Of a stretch of 10,021 nt of DNA, positions 7,687 to 10,021 are shown in pieces; position 1 is the first letter of the stretch, and every line of letters begins with the position of its first letter. Source of the stretch: Clostridia bacterium (GTDB lineage Bacteria > Bacillota > Clostridia > Christensenellales > UBA1242); NCBI GenBank assembly GCA_028702545.1, contig JAQVOQ010000037.1, forward strand, positions 1 through 10,021, written 5' to 3'. The notes beneath the pieces were generated by a model that saw only the letters and a list, made by a program, of their open reading frames with translations, searched no databases and was not told where the DNA came from. Position numbers and translations under genes: made by a program.

Positions 7687-8595
7687 TTATTTAATTTTTG
7701 GTGCAAAAATTTCTATTTCTTCCTTTAACATTTTTAATTTTATAATAGAATCATTTCCACCATACTCACCATCTACATTTAATTTTGAAGAAGAATAATT
7801 TTCTATTGTCACCTCGCTCGCTTTTAGATGAGCAAAATATTTTGTGTTTTTGATTTTTTTAATTTTAAAAATAAAAATCTTTATCAATCTTAAAGCGCTA
7901 ATTAAATTAGTAATTTTCATAAATCTAAATTGACGAAGCAAAATGACATCAATTAATCCATCGTTTAAGTCAGCATTTTTATTTACATTTATTCCAGCAA
8001 CAGAGTTTGAATTTGCAAGCAGCATAACGGCATAACTTCCATCAAAAGTTTTCTTATCGCAGGTTATTTTCATCCTTATGCTATTTTTTCTAAACAACTC
8101 TTTTAGAGCCTCATATGCATAAGCATACCAGCCGAAACGGCGTTTATTTTCTTGACCTGTAATATACGAACAGCCAGTTAAAATTCCAGCTGCGACAACA
8201 TAAATTCCGTAGCGATTGTTTATTTTAAAAATATCGTGTTTAAAGGTGTGCCCGTCTAATATTACTTTTAATGCCGCATCTAATTTTCTAGGTATTTTTA
8301 AACTTCTAGCTAAATCGTTTACTGTTCCGCAAGGCAAAAAGGCCAAAACAGGTTTGTTCTCTTTTTCGGCAATACCATTTATTACTTCATTAAAAGTACC
8401 ATCACCGCCAAGCGCTATAACGCAGTCATATATTCCACAAGCACTGCTGGCAATATCTGAGGTGTTAGTAGTATATTTACTTTCCAAAAAGTCTACCACC
8501 TTAAATTTTTGCTTTAGGGTAGTCCTTATTTGCTGCTTGTATTTCTTTACTTGTCCCTTCATCGCATGAGGCGTGTATATTATAAGACATTTCAT
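7687..8595 (-). CDS. Diacylglycerol kinase family lipid kinase (DgkB/YegS type)
   Basis: A 302-residue soluble, membrane-associated kinase of the DAGK-catalytic superfamily, expected to phosphorylate diacylglycerol or a related lipid with ATP and so recycle lipid to phosphatidic acid. The nucleotide-binding GGDGT is at 63-67 (ALGGDGTFNEVINGI), followed by the PCGTVNDLARSL segment at 88-99. The C-terminal domain has the conserved DLNDGLIDV (209-217) and the NVDGE motif (273-277), whose Glu corresponds to the family catalytic base. Length is typical. The substrate cannot be read from sequence: YegS-like, DgkB-like and sphingoid-base kinases share these motifs, hence no gene symbol. The ATG is preceded by an AGAGAG-like weak binding site. 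It is transcribed alone. Confidence 0.92.
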   Translation of the reverse strand: MKCLIIYTPHAMKGQVKKYKQQIRTTLKQKFKVVDFLESKYTTNTSDIASSACGIYDCVIALGGDGTFNEVINGIAEKENKPVLAFLPCGTVNDLARSLKIPRKLDAALKVILDGHTFKHDIFKINNRYGIYVVAAGILTGCSYITGQENKRRFGWYAYAYEALKELFRKNSIRMKITCDKKTFDGSYAVMLLANSNSVAGINVNKNADLNDGLIDVILLRQFRFMKITNLISALRLIKIFIFKIKKIKNTKYFAHLKASEVTIENYSSSKLNVDGEYGGNDSIIKLKMLKEEIEIFAPKIK

Positions 8596-8636
8596 TTATA
8601 TACTCTCTTTTTAACTTTTTAAGTTAATGTTAATTG

Positions 8637-8665
8637 ATATAAAAATTTATTTATTTAATTTGTAA
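8637..8665 (-). promoter_or_regulatory. Possible promoter of the lipid kinase gene
   Basis: On the minus strand TTACAA (8660-8665) and TTATAT (8637-8642) are 17 bases apart, giving a leader of about 35 bases. The match is moderate and the region is almost pure A/T. Confidence 0.35.
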
Positions 8666-8811
8666 TTTATTTATTTTTTTACCGCTGTCTAATTTTACCA
8701 TCTTAAAAGAGCTTTTAGAAAACAAATCAATAACTTTTTTAGTAAAACATACATTAAACAAACTTTTTCTTTTTCAATTTTATTTATTTTTTCAATTTTT
8801 TTCATATCTTT

Positions 8812-8956
8812 AAAAAAATTACATTTAGCGGGTCGCAAACTAAATACTCCAAATAACACTCATTGCGGCCGAAAATGTTAAAATTAATCTCGTTGCAGCC
8901 CCTGCTATAAAATTTTTTGGTTATTGCATATTATGCAAGGCTCTAAAAAAAATATC
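8812..8956 (-). ncRNA. Candidate structured small RNA, unknown family
   Basis: The gene-free stretch 8596-9146 contains this block, richer in G+C than its flanks. It can form a two-part hairpin: 8821-8826 with 8873-8878, then an internal loop, then 8831-8838 with 8863-8870. It also holds small stem-loops at about 8895-8905 (GCAG/CTGC) and 8925-8939 (TTGCAT/ATGCAA). A good minus-strand promoter lies just outside, and seven U's (8812-8818) follow the large hairpin on that strand, as in a terminator. Strand is uncertain: one pair in the inner helix is G-U on the plus strand but A-C on the minus. I do not recognise 6S RNA, SRP RNA, tmRNA, RNase P or a known riboswitch. Confidence 0.33.
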
Positions 8957-8962
8957 ATATAA

Positions 8963-8991
8963 ATTTTATCACACTTTTATTATATTTTCAA
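8963..8991 (-). promoter_or_regulatory. Extended -10 promoter facing the candidate small RNA
   Basis: On the minus strand TTGAAA (8986-8991), 17 bases, then TAAAAT (8963-8968) preceded by TG at the extended -10 position. Transcription would begin near 8956, ahead of the structured block and about 360 bases before the lipid kinase gene, so it could also feed that gene. Confidence 0.5.
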
Positions 8992-9098
8992 GTAGTCAGC
9001 GATTTATAAAATTTTTATAAAGTAAAAAGTCATTTATGCAACTTGCAAAAAGCATTATAAAAATTAGTTAAACAAAAGCTAAAAAATTAACAAAAAAC

Positions 9099-9126
9099 AA
9101 AAAAGCCAACAAATAAATGTTGGCTT
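9099..9126 (-). terminator. Intrinsic terminator of the zinc-ribbon gene
   Basis: On the minus strand AAGCCAACA pairs perfectly with TGTTGGCTT around a six-base loop and is followed by six T's, a G and six more T's. It begins about 20 bases past the stop codon. Confidence 0.9.
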
Positions 9127-9146
9127 ATTATAAATTTAATTAAAAA

Positions 9147-9308
9147 TTAATAATCTCTTCTTGGTCTGTTCATTTTACGTGCTTTTCTGCAATCTGGGCA
9201 GCGTTTAGGCTCGTTATCAAAACCTTTTTCTTTGTAGAATTCTTGTTCATTTACTGTGAAAACAAATTCTGCTCCACAATCAACACATGTTATTACTTTA
9301 TCTTCCAA
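9147..9308 (-). CDS. Small zinc-ribbon protein
   Basis: A 53-residue protein beginning MEDKVITCVDCGAEF and ending MNRPRRDY. Two CxxC pairs, Cys8/Cys11 and Cys37/Cys40, should bind one zinc ion. The sequence between them (VNEQEFYKEKGF, then NEPKRCPDCRKARK) matches a small zinc-ribbon family common in Bacillota, of unknown function; the basic C-terminus (RKARKMNRPRR) would suit nucleic-acid or ribosome contact, which is inference. The start is TTG with GGAGG eight bases upstream; no ATG or GTG is available in frame nearby. It has its own promoter and terminator. Its leader can pair with the ribosome binding site, described separately. Confidence 0.9.
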   Translation of the reverse strand: MEDKVITCVDCGAEFVFTVNEQEFYKEKGFDNEPKRCPDCRKARKMNRPRRDY

Positions 9309-9310
9309 AA

Positions 9311-9384
9311 CTAATTCCTCCTTTTTTAAAATATAAGAAAATGAAAACTTAACCGAACTTCTTATTGTTTTAGAGGTGAATTAG
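9311..9384 (-). promoter_or_regulatory. Leader hairpin masking the zinc-ribbon gene's ribosome binding site
   Basis: In the minus-strand transcript, CUAAUUC-AC-CUCU (9384-9372) can pair with GGAGGAAUUAG (9321-9311), which contains the whole Shine-Dalgarno sequence; only AC is bulged. Nested inside, AUAAGAA (9365-9359) pairs with UUCUUAU (9339-9333), and AAAA/UUUU can stack between. The result is a long irregular hairpin covering most of the roughly 95-nt leader. This would lower translation until opened by a ligand, protein, temperature or the ribosome. No known riboswitch class is recognised. Confidence 0.5.
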
Positions 9385-9409
9385 TTGTTGCATTTTTCTT
9401 TTCAAATCA

Positions 9410-9438
9410 AATATAACATAGGAGCTGGTTAATGTCAA
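9410..9438 (-). promoter_or_regulatory. Promoter of the zinc-ribbon gene
   Basis: On the minus strand TTGACA (9433-9438, perfect), 17 bases, TATATT (9410-9415, five of six). Transcription would start near 9403, leaving a leader of about 95 nt, long for so small a gene. Confidence 0.78.
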
Positions 9439-9462
9439 TGTTTAATATACAAATAATAGTTT

Positions 9463-9480
9463 TTGTTAAAATTTTAACAA
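9463..9480. repeat. Perfect 18-bp palindrome
   Basis: TTGTTAAAATTTTAACAA reads identically on both strands. It lies 25 bases upstream of the -35 of the zinc-ribbon promoter. A palindrome of this size and position could be a regulator binding site. It is only A/T with one G and one C, so chance is not negligible. Confidence 0.4.
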
Positions 9481-9494
9481 TATACAATAATTTT

Positions 9495-9524
9495 AAAAAA
9501 CAGCTTTTTAAAGGGCTGTTTTTT
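9495..9524. terminator. Terminator-like hairpin without an obvious gene
   Basis: AAAAAACAGC pairs with GCTGTTTTTT around about ten bases, with T-tracts on both strands, so it could act in either direction. No plus-strand gene ends to its left and no minus-strand gene to its right. It may end an unrecognised short RNA or insulate the promoter at 9410-9438. Confidence 0.55.
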
Positions 9525-9583
9525 TGTTTCTTTAACATAAAAAAATATTATTAAATTTGCATTTTTAGGTTTAATTAAAAAGC

Positions 9584-9612
9584 AAAAAACCTTTTCAAAA
9601 TGGTTGTTTTTT
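9584..9612 (+). terminator. Second terminator-like hairpin, possible attenuator
   Basis: AAAAAACC pairs imperfectly with GGTTGTTTTTT around a small A/T hairpin and is followed by T-rich DNA. An upstream AGGTTT (9567-9572) can pair instead with AAACCT (9587-9592), using the same bases, so two alternative folds exist. A weak plus-strand promoter, TTGTTT (9524-9529) and TATTAT (9546-9551), precedes it. Confidence 0.35.
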
Positions 9613-9711
9613 ATTTTACAAAACAAACTCAAAATGTTAATATATATATAAGTAATTAAATTTATTACTAAATAATTTTTTAAAAGTACTTTAAAATAAT
9701 ATTTTTATTTA

Positions 9712-9761
9712 ATTTTGTGTATATGGTCAACTTGTATGTTTAGCTGTATTATGCACAAAAT
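9712..9761. repeat. Inverted repeat around a promoter
   Basis: ATTTTGTG (9712-9719) and CACAAAAT (9754-9761) are exact inverted arms. One mismatch and three further bases inward extend the match (ATTTTGTG-N-ATA). The arms enclose the predicted promoter of the exported protein gene, with 34 bases between them. It could be a two-half-site operator; the spacing is short for an invertible element. Confidence 0.35.
9724..9752 (+). promoter_or_regulatory. Possible promoter of the right-edge exported protein gene
   Basis: TGGTCA (9724-9729), 17 bases, TATTAT (9747-9752). This matches consensus at four and five positions and would give a leader of about 30 bases ending in AAGGGGG (9772-9778). Confidence 0.45.
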
Positions 9762-9787
9762 ATATTTACAAAAGGGGGCTTGCAACA

Positions 9788-10021
9788 ATGGATAAATACG
9801 GCTTAGTAAAAATACATAATCCCTATGCAAAATTTTTAAGAATGTGCTGATAGGGCTTATTTTAGTTTTTAGTAGTGCGTTATCGGTTACTACAGGCTTT
9901 TTTGGTTTAAATAATTTAGGCAAAGATAATAGCGTTGTTAATGCGGATTCATATATTGCTCATTTATTTCCGACATATTATAACGACCCTTATTTTACTA
10001 CGCTTGGTGTAAATCACTATG
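9788..10021 (+). CDS. Exported protein, N-terminal part, with an apparent frameshift
   Basis: The ATG at 9788 has a strong AAGGGGG nine bases upstream and opens MDKYGLVKIHNPYAKFLRMC, then meets TGA TAG at 9848-9853. The frame one base back continues from about 9838 as KNVLIGLILVFSSALSVTTG and stays open to the window end (GFFGLNNLGKDNSVVNADSY and on). Joined, the pieces make a normal signal peptide: a polar, basic N-terminus, a hydrophobic core, and probable cleavage after VNA. One extra A in AAGAATG (9838-9844) would restore a single frame. Otherwise translation could start at GTG 9844 with no ribosome binding site and no basic N-region. The cause may be a real mutation, recoding or a sequencing error. 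The mature part is too short to identify; it continues past the edge. Confidence 0.5.

Noticed and set aside
7647..7692. Direct repeat TACAAATTATTT (7647-7658 and 7681-7692) near the lipid kinase stop codon
   Set aside because: Twelve A/T-dominated bases repeated 34 bases apart is unremarkable in such sequence; no insertion element or att-like context accompanies it.
8216..8569. Open frame antisense to the lipid kinase gene
   Set aside because: The opposite strand carries a complete kinase with all motifs; this frame has no ribosome binding site or family features.
8695..8805. A 36-codon minus-strand reading frame starting MKKIEKINKIEKEK in the spacer after the candidate small RNA
   Set aside because: No convincing ribosome binding site, extreme Lys/Ile/Leu bias expected from A/T tracts, and no recognisable motif.
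9705..9923. A 72-codon minus-strand frame at the right edge
   Set aside because: It is the complement of the signal-peptide region and upstream promoter of the plus-strand exported protein; composition and lack of a start signal argue against it.

Overview
The window is very AT-rich, with long A and T tracts in the spacers, AAGGAG-type ribosome binding sites, several TTG/GTG starts and canonical sigma-A-like promoters. Together with a Gram-positive-type LexA box and the protein families present, this suggests a low-GC Bacillota member, probably a clostridial lineage from a gut-type community. That placement is inference; there is no rRNA or marker tree in the window. No CRISPR array, tRNA, rRNA, transposase or phage gene is visible.

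Layout. (1) 1-1534, minus strand: a two-gene unit of a radical SAM protein and a DUF4130-type partner, joined by an ATGA overlap and of predicted DNA repair/metabolism role. The partner runs off the left edge. The promoter carries a near-consensus SOS box between its -35 and -10. (2) 1865-4030, plus strand: the Tex RNA-binding transcription accessory protein, closed by a strong terminator. (3) 4031-4328: an AT-rich spacer with about eight A-tracts repeating near the helical period, so probably intrinsically bent DNA. (4) 4329-7079, plus: a 916-residue secreted, membrane-anchored surface protein built of InlB-like repeats, a GLUG-repeat domain, a C-terminal membrane helix and an Arg/Lys-rich tail. 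(5) 7222-7554, plus: a 110-residue membrane protein of unknown function with its own consensus promoter and terminator. (6) 7687-8595, minus: a DgkB/YegS-type lipid kinase, convergent with gene 5 and sharing a bidirectional terminator.

(7) 8596-9146 has no convincing protein gene but holds a GC-richer structured block behind a good minus-strand promoter, a candidate small RNA. (8) 9147-9308, minus: a 53-residue zinc-ribbon protein with a TTG start. Its roughly 95-nt leader can fold so that the Shine-Dalgarno sequence is paired. (9) 9309-9787 is non-coding: the zinc-ribbon promoter, an 18-bp perfect palindrome, two terminator-like hairpins without an obvious upstream gene, and a promoter inside an inverted repeat. 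(10) 9788-end, plus: the start of a second exported protein, whose signal peptide is split across two reading frames.

The genes do not form a single pathway. The most informative signals are regulatory: the SOS box in front of a poorly characterised radical SAM gene pair, the Shine-Dalgarno-masking leader of the zinc-ribbon gene, the candidate small RNA, the phased A-tracts, and the apparent frameshift in the right-hand secreted protein. All promoter, RNA-structure and operator calls were made by eye in AT-rich DNA and are weaker than the protein calls.
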